Counted from the stretch's first letter, positions 1-7,178 are shown. The stretch: DNA of 17,299 nucleotides from Gammaproteobacteria bacterium (GCA_018814965.1 JAHIYS010000021.1:1-17299); one strand, 5' to 3'. Made by a program: numbers and translations. Notes: generated by a model not told the origin, from the sequence alone.

Positions 1-1
1 C

Positions 2-451
2 TTGATTATCGAATTTGCTAAAGCTGGCGCAACATATATTAGCTTTCATCCTGAAGCCTCTCAACATATCGATCGTAGTTTACAACTAATTCATGATAAC
101 GGTTGCAAAGCTGGTCTTGCCTTTAATCCTGCAACACCACTGGATCATTTAGAATACGTTTGGGAAAAACTGGACCTAATTTTGCTTATGTCGGTAAACC
201 CTGGGTTTGGTGGTCAAAAATTCATCCCCAACGTGTTAACAAAAATTAAGCAACTGCGCACTTTAATCGACAGTAAAAAAAGCCAGCATCCTCCGCTATT
301 AGAAGTTGACGGCGGCATCAACCTGGATAATTTTGACCAGATTGCAAAAGCAGGTACTGATATTTTTGTGGCCGGTTCTGCAATATTTGATCATAAAGGG
401 CAATATAAAGAGATTATTGCCGAAATGAGAAAAATCTCACATAACCAATAA
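2..451 (+). CDS. rpe: Ribulose-phosphate 3-epimerase, C-terminal two thirds (5' end outside window)
   Basis: Rpe interconverts D-ribulose 5-phosphate and D-xylulose 5-phosphate in the cytosolic pentose phosphate pathway, using a TIM-barrel fold. The 149 visible residues match the family closely. They include the SFHPEAS segment, the NPATPL strand, the hallmark MSVNPGFGGQKFIP phosphate-binding loop, the EVDGGI strand carrying a catalytic and metal-binding aspartate, and the VAGSAIF loop near the end. The family is usually about 225 residues, so roughly 75 N-terminal residues, including the first metal ligands, lie before the window. The reading frame is open from base 2 with no start, so the gene is cut by the window edge and not broken. 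It ends with TAA and is followed by the rearranged region upstream of folD. Confidence 0.97.
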   Translation: MIIEFAKAGATYISFHPEASQHIDRSLQLIHDNGCKAGLAFNPATPLDHLEYVWEKLDLILLMSVNPGFGGQKFIPNVLTKIKQLRTLIDSKKSQHPPLLEVDGGINLDNFDQIAKAGTDIFVAGSAIFDHKGQYKEIIAEMRKISHNQ

Positions 452-483
452 AGCACAAATTTGGCATCTAATAAGGATTCGAA

Positions 484-558
484 ATGGCAAATAATACAAA
501 ACTCAGAAGTGCCATTACAACAACGCGCGAAAAAATCCATGCAAAAAGTTGTCATTAA
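484..558 (+). pseudogene. 24-codon ORF fragment ended by a repeat element
   Basis: A short ORF begins with ATG at 484, 33 bases after the rpe stop. It has a plausible ribosome binding site (AAGGA at 473-477). It encodes a basic, polar peptide starting MANNTKLRSAITTTREKI and stops at 556-558. The stop lies in a GTCATT motif that looks like the end of a palindromic element. The likeliest reading is the 5' remnant of a gene once downstream of rpe and cut by a repeat insertion. I do not recognise the family. A chance ORF is also possible, and translation is not shown. Confidence 0.3.
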
Positions 559-590
559 CAAAAACGGGCAATTGTTTTGCTCTCGATGAC
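551..590. repeat. Short degenerate palindromic element
   Basis: This 40-base stretch starts with GTCATT and ends with TCTCGATGAC, whose reverse complement starts GTCATCGAGA. Its right half resembles the right end of the larger element at 6197-6300 (TTTCGCTCGTGATGAC). It is probably a worn or internally deleted member of the same family. The left arm is weak, so the boundaries are uncertain. Confidence 0.35.
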
Positions 591-612
591 AAAATGAAAT
601 GGTTTTTTTGCT

Positions 613-738
613 GTCATTGCGAGCGTTAGCGAAGCAATCCAGAAAATTGTAGACCAGTGATTAGTATGCAAGATACAGGTTGTTCGATCTGTTTGTTAGA
701 TTGCCGCGCCAAGCAAAAAACGCTTGGCGCGCAATGAC
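613..738. repeat. Palindromic MITE-like element with perfect 9-bp terminal inverted repeats
   Basis: The element opens with GTCATTGCG (613-621) and closes with CGCAATGAC (730-738), a perfect 9-bp inverted repeat spanning 126 bases. Inside its right end is a 10-bp perfect stem (705-714 with 722-731) closed by a 7-nt A-rich loop. Near its left end ATTGC (616-620) pairs with GCAAT (634-638). There is no ORF of its own, so any mobility would depend on an outside transposase. Short repeats with GTCATTGCGAGC...GCAATCC ends are common in several intracellular and aquatic proteobacteria (known from memory, not searched). Its right third forms the left edge of the tandem duplication that includes folD codons. 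Confidence 0.7.
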
Positions 739-843
739 GTAAAATGATTAAATTAATCCTAACGATAGTCCAACCATCATTAAGGAAAGATACAAAATAG
801 AAAGTACAAAACAAACACACAACAAACAACTTAGGATAAAAAT

Positions 844-975
844 ATGACTGCAAAAATAATCGATGGAAATGAAGCAGCAAAAGCACTGCAACTAGAGATT
901 GCCTCACAAATCAAAGGGCGAGTATCTCAAGGATTGCCGCGCCAAGCAAAAACCGCTTGGCTTGCAATGACGTAA
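844..975 (+). pseudogene. Truncated folD copy (43 codons) upstream of intact folD
   Basis: The ORF starts with ATG at 844 after the same AGGATAAAAAT leader end used by intact folD. Residues 1-30 (MTAKIIDGNEAAKALQ...) match the FolD N terminus. From codon 31 the frame runs into the palindromic element and stops at TAA 973-975 after 13 element-encoded residues. It lacks the whole catalytic and NADP-binding body, so it cannot be an active enzyme. Against the intact copy it differs in 14 codons, 7 of them synonymous, with no frameshift or internal stop. It may be a decaying remnant, or a translated upstream peptide that affects folD expression. The sequence cannot decide between these. Confidence 0.85.
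933..971. repeat. Right-half copy of the palindromic element inside the duplication
   Basis: This is the second copy of the element's right end, from ATTGCCGCGCC to GCAATGAC. It was carried along by the tandem duplication and has no matching left half beside it. The hairpin is weakened: in the stem base GCGCG of copy A has become GCTTG, leaving a 7-bp core (GCCAAGC with GCTTGGC). It supplies the 3' codons and the stop of the truncated folD copy. Confidence 0.85.
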
Positions 976-1076
976 AATGATTAAATTAATCCTAACGATG
1001 GTCCAACCATCATTAATGAAAGATAAAAAATAGAAAGTACAAAACAGACACACAACAAACAACTTAGGATAAAAAT

Positions 1077-1937
1077 ATGACAGCAAAAATAATTGATGGA
1101 AATGCAATAGCAAAAACACTTCAACAAGAAATAGCTTTGCAAATCAAAGAACGTCTATCTCAAGGATTACGTGCCCCTGGGCTTGCAGTAGTAATTGTCG
1201 GCGAAAACCCAGCGTCAAAAATCTATGTGAGTAAAAAACGCAAAATGTGCCAAGAGCTAGGCATGATCTCTCAAGATCACAATCTGCCTGAAAACATAGC
1301 TGAATCCGATCTTTTAAAACTAATTGATACTTTAAACAAAGATCATAAGATTGATGGAATATTAATTCAACTCCCTTTACCGCAACAGATCGACAGCAAT
1401 AAAATACTAGAAAACATCCTTCCAGATAAAGATGTTGATGGTTTTCATCCATATAATATTGGCAGGCTTTCGATTGGCCATTCCGTACTACGCCCATGCA
1501 CTCCAAAAGGCATAATGACATTATTAAAATCTACGGGAGTAGATCTAAAAGGTATGAACGCTGTTGTTATTGGCGCCTCAAATATAGTTGGCAAACCAAT
1601 GGCTATGGAATTAATTAATGCACGAGCAACCGTTACTATCTGTCGCAGCACCACACGAGACTTACCATCGATCGCAAGACAAGCAGATATTGTAATTGCA
1701 GCAGCTGGGGTAGCACAAATGGTTAAAGGGGGCTGGATCAAACCAGGAGCGATTATAATTGATGTTGGCATTAACAGATCAGCTGATGGTAAATTAGTGG
1801 GAGATGTCGACTTTGATCAAGTAAAAGAGATTGCTGGATGGATCACCCCTGTTCCAGGAGGTGTTGGGCCAATGACCGTAGCTACTCTCATGGAAAATAC
1901 ATTTTATGCTGCAGCAGTTTTGCACAGCGTGGTGTAG
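1077..1937 (+). CDS. folD: Bifunctional methylenetetrahydrofolate dehydrogenase / methenyltetrahydrofolate cyclohydrolase
   Basis: FolD oxidises 5,10-methylene-THF with NADP and hydrolyses the methenyl product to 10-formyl-THF, supplying one-carbon units for purines and for formyl-Met-tRNA. The 286-residue protein has the usual length and matches E. coli FolD throughout. Visible are the YVSKKRKMC segment with the catalytic Tyr and Lys, the ILIQLPLPQQI strand, the DKDVDGFHPYNIGRL folate-site motif, the VVIGASNIVGKPMAMEL Rossmann loop and the PGGVGPMTVATL signature near the end. The start is supported by AGGA at 1066-1069. The gene follows a tandem duplicate of its own leader and 5' end. It converges on ctpA, with 71 bases between the two stop codons. 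Confidence 0.98.
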   Translation: MTAKIIDGNAIAKTLQQEIALQIKERLSQGLRAPGLAVVIVGENPASKIYVSKKRKMCQELGMISQDHNLPENIAESDLLKLIDTLNKDHKIDGILIQLPLPQQIDSNKILENILPDKDVDGFHPYNIGRLSIGHSVLRPCTPKGIMTLLKSTGVDLKGMNAVVIGASNIVGKPMAMELINARATVTICRSTTRDLPSIARQADIVIAAAGVAQMVKGGWIKPGAIIIDVGINRSADGKLVGDVDFDQVKEIAGWITPVPGGVGPMTVATLMENTFYAAAVLHSVV

Positions 1938-1954
1938 TAGAGTTTAACTGTTTA

Positions 1955-1992
1955 AAAGCCCACAGAAACTGGCTTTATCTCACGAAGATAAA
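1955..1992. terminator. Putative bidirectional terminator between folD and ctpA (two overlapping hairpins)
   Basis: Two hairpins share bases. AAAGCC (1955-1960) pairs with GGCTTT (1971-1976), and TTTATCT (1974-1980) pairs perfectly with AGATAAA (1986-1992) around a 5-nt loop. On the minus strand the first stem ends in GGCTTTTAAA, a short U-tract suited to ending the ctpA transcript. On the plus strand the T-tract is poor. The position between convergent stops supports a terminator role; the weak U-tracts lower confidence. Confidence 0.45.
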
Positions 1993-2008
1993 TACCGCTT
2001 TTGCTTTT

Positions 2009-3349
2009 TTAACGGATCACATTCTGGCTCTTCAAAATATGCAAAGCCTCATATAGCTGATAATCCTTATAAGCCAAATCAAGCTCAGCTTTTGATTGCT
2101 TGCCCCATTTATCTAGCCCTTGAGATGACTTAGACTTAGCATCCTCATCACCATTTTGAATATGATCAACCAAAGACGCCTCATCAATTCTTGGTATATC
2201 TTTATCTTCTCGAGCGTTAACAGCAAGCTTAATATCTTCCACATTAATATCAGGCTCTATCCCTTTAGCTTGGATCGAACGACCAAGTGGAGTGTAGTAG
2301 AGCGCTGTGGTTAATTTTATCGCGCTATCTTGATTAAGAGGAATCAAGGTCTGCACTGAACCCTTACCAAAACTTCGGGTGCCAACAACAATAGCTCGCT
2401 TATGATCTTGCAAAGCTCCAGCAACAATTTCTGATGCAGAAGCTGAACCTTCATTAATTAGAACCACTATTGGAATATTTGGCAACAAATCTCCCGGCGT
2501 AGCTTTGGCAGTAATCTGCGCCTCATCAATCTGCCCCTTGGTATAAACAATTAAATCGTTCTTTTTTAATAATCTTGAGTCAAGAAAATCATCTGCGATT
2601 TGCACTGCTGATTCTAATAATCCACCAGGATTATTACGCACATCCAAAACCAACCCTTTTAAACCATCTTTATTCGCCTTCTGCATCTTATGAACAGTAC
2701 GAGTTAAATCTCGAGCGGTAGGCTCCTGAAACAAAGCCAATCTAATATAACCATAACCTGGTTCAAGCATCCGATCTTTTATAGTTTGAATATTTATTAT
2801 GTTACGACGCAGATTAAAAACCAAAGGCTTGCTTTGGTCTTTACGTATAATGGTTAGATTTAACTTGCTACCTCTCTTCCCCCTCATTAAACCAATAGCG
2901 TCTTTAAGGGTCATATCACGGACCAACTTGCTATTAATTTGAATGATGTAATCACCAGCTTTAATTCCAGCTTTATATGCAGGAGTATCATCAAGAGGGG
3001 TAACTACTTTAATCGCGCCTCTATCTGGCACAACCTCAACCCCAATACCACCAAATTTTCCAGTAGTTTCCATTCGCAAATCTTTAAGATCTTCAGGACC
3101 AAGATACGCTGAATGGGGATCAAGACTAGAAAGCATCCCGCTAATCGCACGATCCAGCAAAGAATCATCGCCAATTTTTTTATAATAATATTGCTTAACA
3201 TCATCTATAACTGTGGTTAGTTTCTGCAAAGCCTTTGTAGACAGCACTCCTTCTTCTGAAGCACTACCAGAAGAGGCCCCATTAACAATGGGGTGGTTAA
3301 AAGCAAAAAGAAATAAGGTTATACCAATAAGTATCTTTATTTTACGCAT
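2009..3349 (-). CDS. ctpA: Periplasmic S41A carboxyl-terminal processing protease with PDZ domain
   Basis: S41A proteases cleave periplasmic proteins near their C termini and often control murein hydrolases. The 446-residue protein has a signal peptide (MRKIKILIG then a hydrophobic run to about residue 24). A PDZ domain follows at about residues 85-175 (GIGVEVV to DAIGLMRGKRGS), then the protease core. The core shows VLDVRNNPGGLLE, the catalytic Ser in NEGSASASEIVAG, and the catalytic Lys in SFGKGSVQTL. I chose ATG at 3349 because AAAGGTGA sits just upstream. A TTG five codons earlier lies within that ribosome binding site. The gene is the last of the gpmI-envC-ctpA operon, 40 bases after envC, an arrangement common in gammaproteobacteria. 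Its role next to an amidase activator is probably in cell-wall turnover. Confidence 0.95.
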   Translation of the reverse strand: MRKIKILIGITLFLFAFNHPIVNGASSGSASEEGVLSTKALQKLTTVIDDVKQYYYKKIGDDSLLDRAISGMLSSLDPHSAYLGPEDLKDLRMETTGKFGGIGVEVVPDRGAIKVVTPLDDTPAYKAGIKAGDYIIQINSKLVRDMTLKDAIGLMRGKRGSKLNLTIIRKDQSKPLVFNLRRNIINIQTIKDRMLEPGYGYIRLALFQEPTARDLTRTVHKMQKANKDGLKGLVLDVRNNPGGLLESAVQIADDFLDSRLLKKNDLIVYTKGQIDEAQITAKATPGDLLPNIPIVVLINEGSASASEIVAGALQDHKRAIVVGTRSFGKGSVQTLIPLNQDSAIKLTTALYYTPLGRSIQAKGIEPDINVEDIKLAVNAREDKDIPRIDEASLVDHIQNGDEDAKSKSSQGLDKWGKQSKAELDLAYKDYQLYEALHILKSQNVIR

Positions 3350-3389
3350 AAAATCACCTTTCAATTACACCATCTATATCCGCTTCTAT

Positions 3390-4511
3390 TTACCGACACC
3401 ATTTCTGGGGATCTATTGGTTTACCATTATAACGGATTGCAAAATAAAGTTCAGCTTCTTCACCACCATTCTTACCAACCGTAGAAATAACATCACCAGC
3501 TACAACTTTGGCATTTATTTGCTTTAAAAACCTATTATTATGCCCATAAAGGCTCATATAACCATTTCCATGGTCAATAATCAAGAGCAGCCCATAGCCA
3601 GCCAAGAAATCAGCATATACAATACTTCCTGAAGAGATAGCGCGCACTTCTTGATTTTCAGGAGCACGAATAAAAATTCCACTCCATTTCCAAGAACTTT
3701 GCTCAATAGAACTACCAAAGCGGGTTACAATAACCCCCTTTGTTGGCCAAACAAAATTCTGACACAATCGCGTTCTTACTCCACTGGACATTGCAGCAAA
3801 TTTATGAGGATTTAATGCATTAACTAATTTTTCTAGATTTTTCTTTGCTATTAAAAGTTGTTTTAGCTTTTTATTCTGTGATGCTATTTTATTTTTTAAG
3901 GATCCCAAAATCAGATCCTGCTCTTTTTTGGTTTTTTCTAGCTCCAACTTCTGCTGCCCCTGCCTACCCTCTATTGTCTTTAATACCTTGGTTTCTTTGC
4001 TAATTTTGTTTCTATTTAGCTCTAAACGTTCTAGAGTTTTATTGATATTACGCATTTGCTCAAGACGCGCCATAAAAACGTATTTGTGGTATGCCAAAAT
4101 TATATCCGAATCTTTTCCATTCTTTTTGGCAAAAACATTCTTTAAGTAATTAGTACGGTCTAATTGATAGGCTAAATTTATTTGCGCAGACAGCTTATCT
4201 TGGGCTTCTTTTAACTGTAATTGCTGTTTGGCACGATTCTTATTTAATTTCACCAATACATTTTTTTGATACTTAAGATTCTTGGTGGTTTTCTTTAGAT
4301 TTACTTCTATGGTTGTTTTTTTCTTCTTAAGGCTATTGAGTTGTTGCTTGACCGAGGCTTGCTGCCGCTCTTTTTGGGTAAGATCGGTTTTAACCTTGCT
4401 AATTTGATGCAACACATTATTAAGCTTGGCAGCTTTATCCTCTGCTTGCGCCGAAGCATGCAAAAGCATAAAGCAAAAAAGCATAACACTTGTTTTTTTT
4501 AAATATCGCAC
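3390..4511 (-). CDS. envC: EnvC-like murein hydrolase activator (coiled coil plus degenerate LytM domain)
   Basis: EnvC is a periplasmic factor that switches on amidases (AmiA/AmiB in E. coli) at the septum for daughter-cell separation. The 373-residue protein has an N-terminal signal peptide ending near ASAQAE. A long Lys/Gln/Leu-rich coiled coil follows (about residues 25-235), then a C-terminal LytM/M23 domain (about 265-373). That domain lacks the zinc ligands: the first motif reads WSGIFI and the last reads ELYFAI where active M23 enzymes have histidines. This matches the catalytically dead E. coli EnvC domain. The start codon is GTG, with no clear Shine-Dalgarno and 24 bases after the gpmI stop, so translation may be coupled. 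An ATG eight codons downstream is an alternative start but would shorten the signal peptide. Confidence 0.93.
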   Translation of the reverse strand: MRYLKKTSVMLFCFMLLHASAQAEDKAAKLNNVLHQISKVKTDLTQKERQQASVKQQLNSLKKKKTTIEVNLKKTTKNLKYQKNVLVKLNKNRAKQQLQLKEAQDKLSAQINLAYQLDRTNYLKNVFAKKNGKDSDIILAYHKYVFMARLEQMRNINKTLERLELNRNKISKETKVLKTIEGRQGQQKLELEKTKKEQDLILGSLKNKIASQNKKLKQLLIAKKNLEKLVNALNPHKFAAMSSGVRTRLCQNFVWPTKGVIVTRFGSSIEQSSWKWSGIFIRAPENQEVRAISSGSIVYADFLAGYGLLLIIDHGNGYMSLYGHNNRFLKQINAKVVAGDVISTVGKNGGEEAELYFAIRYNGKPIDPQKWCR

Positions 4512-4535
4512 GCTTTAATAGTTACTTTTTAATTT

Positions 4536-6086
4536 TTACTGCAACCGCACCATACTCTCTCCTGTCATCTCCTTTGGTTCTTTAATTCCCATAAGGTATA
4601 ACAGTGTTGGCGCAACATCTATCAACTTTCCTACATCTTTAGTTACAACCGCTTTGCGCCCAACATAAATAAATGGCACTAAATTAGTGGTATGAGCAGT
4701 ATATGGGTCCTTGGTTATCGGATCAATCAGTTGTTCAGCATTACCATGATCAGCAATAATAACCATCTCTCCTCCAACCTCTTGCATAGCTTCTGTTACA
4801 CGGCCAAGGCACGCATCAACAGCTTCAACAGCCTTTACTGTAGCGTCAAAAATACCCGTATGCCCTACCATATCTGGATTAGCGTAATTGCAAATAATGA
4901 CATCATATTTTTGAGAGCGTATAGCTTCAACTAACTTATCAGTAACTTCAAATGCATTCATTTCTGGCTGAAGATCATAAGTAGAAACTTTAGGCGATGG
5001 CACTAAAATACGATCTTCGTTAAGAAATGGTTGCTCATGACCACCATTAATAAAATAAGTAACATGAGCATATTTTTCAGTTTCAGCTATTCTTAATTGC
5101 TCTAAACCATTTTCAGCAACGACCTCACCGAAAATATGATTCAAATTATCTGTAGGGTAAGCAACTCGCACCTTTAAATCAGAAGCATATTCGGTAAGAG
5201 TTGTATAGGCGACAAGTTTCGGCACAACCTCACGCTCAAAACCATCAAATTTTGGATCAGTAAATGCATAACTAATCTCACGTGCACGATCAGCTCGAAA
5301 ATTCATAAAAATAATTGCATCATTATCTTTTATGGTAATGGGATCTTCATTTGCATCATGAATTGCAGTCGGCTTCACAAACTCATCGGTTTCACCTCGA
5401 TCATATGCCGCTTCTAATGCCGAAACCGCATCCGAAAAGTGATATTCCGTTTTTCCTAAAGTAAATAAATCATAAGCTACCTGCACTCTTTCCCAGCGCT
5501 TATCACGATCCATAACATAAAAACGACCACCAATTGTGGCGATTCTACCACTCCCTAATTCCTGCATTTTATTTAGCATCGATTGAATCGACTCTAAAGC
5601 CGACTTCGGAGGGGTATCACGTCCATCAAGAAAAGCATGAACACAAATGTTTTTTAGTCCACGTTTAACAGCAAGCTCTACCATAGCTTCTATATGAATA
5701 TTACGACTGTGAACCCCACCATTAGATAACAATCCAAAAATATGGAGAGTACCTTCGCTAGCTAAAACATCATCTACAGTTTTAGCTAGAACTGGGTTTT
5801 TGAAAAATTCTCCGGTTTCAATTGCCAGATCAATTTTAGTAAGGTCTTGCAACACAAAACGTGCCGCTCCAATATGTAAATGGCCAACTTCAGAATTACC
5901 CATCTGTCCACGAGGCAATCCAACATCAAGCCCTGATGCTGAAAGCAAAGCATGAGGATACTCTTGCCATAACCGATCAAAATTTGGTTTATTTGCTGCA
6001 GCAATTGCATTTCCTTCAGTTTTCTCACTATATCCCCAACCATCAAGGATCATAAGCATTATTGGACGATGTGTTAATTTAGTCAT
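4536..6086 (-). CDS. gpmI: 2,3-bisphosphoglycerate-independent phosphoglycerate mutase
   Basis: This cytosolic, manganese-dependent enzyme interconverts 3- and 2-phosphoglycerate in glycolysis and gluconeogenesis. The 516-residue length is typical. Asp15 in MLMILDGWGYS and the attacking Ser65 in MGNSEVGH are in place. HAFLDGRDTPP, FMNFRADRAREIS, ICNYANPDMVGHTG and VIIADHGNAEQ supply the remaining metal and substrate residues. The gene is first in the operon with envC and ctpA. The ATG at 6086 has AAGAGA about 10 bases upstream. I see no sign of truncation or loss of a key residue. The alternative name in enterics is gpmM. Confidence 0.98.
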   Translation of the reverse strand: MTKLTHRPIMLMILDGWGYSEKTEGNAIAAANKPNFDRLWQEYPHALLSASGLDVGLPRGQMGNSEVGHLHIGAARFVLQDLTKIDLAIETGEFFKNPVLAKTVDDVLASEGTLHIFGLLSNGGVHSRNIHIEAMVELAVKRGLKNICVHAFLDGRDTPPKSALESIQSMLNKMQELGSGRIATIGGRFYVMDRDKRWERVQVAYDLFTLGKTEYHFSDAVSALEAAYDRGETDEFVKPTAIHDANEDPITIKDNDAIIFMNFRADRAREISYAFTDPKFDGFEREVVPKLVAYTTLTEYASDLKVRVAYPTDNLNHIFGEVVAENGLEQLRIAETEKYAHVTYFINGGHEQPFLNEDRILVPSPKVSTYDLQPEMNAFEVTDKLVEAIRSQKYDVIICNYANPDMVGHTGIFDATVKAVEAVDACLGRVTEAMQEVGGEMVIIADHGNAEQLIDPITKDPYTAHTTNLVPFIYVGRKAVVTKDVGKLIDVAPTLLYLMGIKEPKEMTGESMVRLQ

Positions 6087-6127
6087 AAGTTTTTTCTCTT
6101 GCTGTAATTGATTTGATACTTGCTGCC

Positions 6128-6155
6128 ATTGTAACGCTACTGCCGATAAAATAAA
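6128..6155 (-). promoter_or_regulatory. Candidate sigma-70 promoter for the gpmI operon
   Basis: On the minus strand TTTATT (6155-6150) and TACAAT (6133-6128) are separated by 16 bases, about 42 bases before the gpmI start. The -10 box is good (5 of 6) and the -35 box is poor (3 of 6). The call rests on position and one good hexamer. Confidence 0.33.
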
Positions 6156-6196
6156 GTTTTTTTTGATTATGGCTGTTCCCTAAAACATGGGACCAA

Positions 6197-6300
6197 GTCA
6201 TTGCGAGAAATGAGCGAAGCTCATGACGAAATAATCCATAGTGTTATTGGCTTTCTGGATCGCCACCGCGAAATGAAAAAAACATTTCGCTCGTGATGAC
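6197..6300. repeat. Palindromic MITE-like element, second locus
   Basis: The 104-base element begins GTCATTGCGAG and ends CTCGTGATGAC, an 11-bp terminal inverted repeat with two mismatches. It therefore shares its ends with the element at 613-738. It contains two hairpins: ATGAGC (6210-6215) with GCTCAT (6219-6224), and a perfect 8-bp stem GCGAAATG (6268-6275) with CATTTCGC (6283-6290) around an A7 loop. It has no coding capacity. It lies between gpmI and the secreted-protein pair, at the edge of the apparent insertion. Confidence 0.7.
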
Positions 6301-6305
6301 AACCC

Positions 6306-6331
6306 CTCGCAGGCTAAAGCCCGCGGCTACC
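6306..6331. repeat. GC-rich palindromic repeat fragment
   Basis: Just after the element at 6197-6300 the sequence turns GC-rich, with the inverted repeat GGCTAAAGCC (6312-6321) followed by CCGCGG. The reverse complement has the form GTAGCCGCGGGCTTTAGCC, which I recall as a dispersed repeat in several Legionella-like genomes. It cannot be confirmed from one copy. The remaining bases to 6401 show no feature I can support. Confidence 0.4.
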
Positions 6332-6401
6332 ATTTTTCATAGACCATTTGGCGTGAATTTCGGCAATCTTAAAAAAACTTCAACATTGCACCCAAAATTT
6401 T

Positions 6402-7037
6402 TTATGAGCTATAACGCGGCCAGTATATCACCACTGGTTCTCCAGAAAAAAATGACTCTCCCGATTCGTATTTATAATACTTCGGTTCTTGATCCGTACC
6501 TTCATAAGTCGCATTACTTGTTGGCTCCTCATCCTCAATTTTGGTCTTAGTTAAAATGAAAACAACTTGCTGATCTCGATTTTTACGACACTTTGGAGAA
6601 TAAACATAAATCGTAACCCCTTCTTTAGGCCCACAACCAAGCGTCTTTCTTGACAGCTTCCCAGGCTGAACAATAGTGGGCCACATATCAATTCCATTAC
6701 CTGATAAGATTGAGCATTTTGCACTTACACTTACATCCAACTCTCTCAACACTTTACGTCTTTCTTTGGATAGAGCTCTCAACTCTTCGCGGCTATATTC
6801 AGAATACCTTCTGGTAAAAAACTTATCCTGACCACCCCCTTTCATTTGTATCCCCATTAGAGTAAGACTTTGCAGAGTATCCTGGCTTCCTGGATAGATA
6901 TATTCTATTGGACCAAATCGATTATCATTGCAACCAAGCACTATGGTTTCTTCTTCAGCATAGCTTGGAGAACCAAGAACAACGACCAGCACATAGGTAG
7001 TAATTATAGAATAAATTATGCGTTGAAATTTTAACAC
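6402..7037 (-). CDS. Secreted cysteine-containing protein, unrecognised family (paralog 1)
   Basis: I do not recognise this 211-residue protein. It has a clear signal peptide (basic LKFQR, hydrophobic core, SPSYA cleavage box after residue 27), so it is exported. The mature part has four cysteines (positions 36, 108, 135, 150) and a Lys/Arg/Glu-rich helix-like stretch at about 76-100. The start is GTG, backed by AGGAGG six bases upstream. It aligns with the next gene at several points: an AxC motif, a Cys followed within a few residues by GV, a VVFILT/AVFIVT strand, and the C-terminal pattern ExGxSFF ending in I-W-like residues. The two are therefore probably paralogs. The four cysteines suggest disulfides in the periplasm or outside the cell. 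No catalytic motif is visible. Confidence 0.8.
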   Translation of the reverse strand: MLKFQRIIYSIITTYVLVVVLGSPSYAEEETIVLGCNDNRFGPIEYIYPGSQDTLQSLTLMGIQMKGGGQDKFFTRRYSEYSREELRALSKERRKVLRELDVSVSAKCSILSGNGIDMWPTIVQPGKLSRKTLGCGPKEGVTIYVYSPKCRKNRDQQVVFILTKTKIEDEEPTSNATYEGTDQEPKYYKYESGESFFSGEPVVIYWPRYSS

Positions 7038-7178
7038 TGCCCTCCTCCTATCTAATCTTATAAATATGAGTTCTCAAATTAATCACCCAAAGATAAGAGG
7101 TCAAGTTCTATCTTATAAATTGTTTGGCTTCATCAGGACTTGATCCCCAATCTTTGGTATTTGGTATAAGGTTGGTTC

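Larger units (their letters stand above)
700..1168. repeat. 233-bp tandem duplication covering element end, folD leader and folD codons 1-30
   Basis: Copy A runs from 700 to about 935 and copy B from 933 to 1168, with an exact 233-base period and no indels. For example the ATG at 844 corresponds to the ATG at 1077. Each copy holds the right end of a palindromic element, a leader of about 100 nt with an AGGA ribosome binding site, and the first 30 codons of folD. The junction (931-936) fuses the folD bases CAAGGATT to the element bases GATTGCCG. The shared GATT suggests a microhomology-mediated duplication. The leaders differ at 4 positions in about 105, while the coding parts differ at 17 in about 92. 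Confidence 0.95.

Noticed and set aside
626..1119. Two similar minus-strand open frames (626-907 and 904-1119) resembling a paralogous pair
   Set aside because: They resemble each other only because both lie on the 233-bp tandem duplication. They are antisense to the leader, repeat elements and folD 5' codons, and have low-complexity Phe/Leu-rich content.
3390..4511. Active M23 endopeptidase reading of the envC gene
   Set aside because: The zinc ligand positions are replaced (WSGIFI and ELYFAI), as in the inactive LytM domain of EnvC, so it is called an activator and not an enzyme.
6293..6550. Plus-strand open frame of 85 codons
   Set aside because: It starts inside the palindromic element and runs antisense through the end of the secreted-protein gene, so it is a shadow frame.
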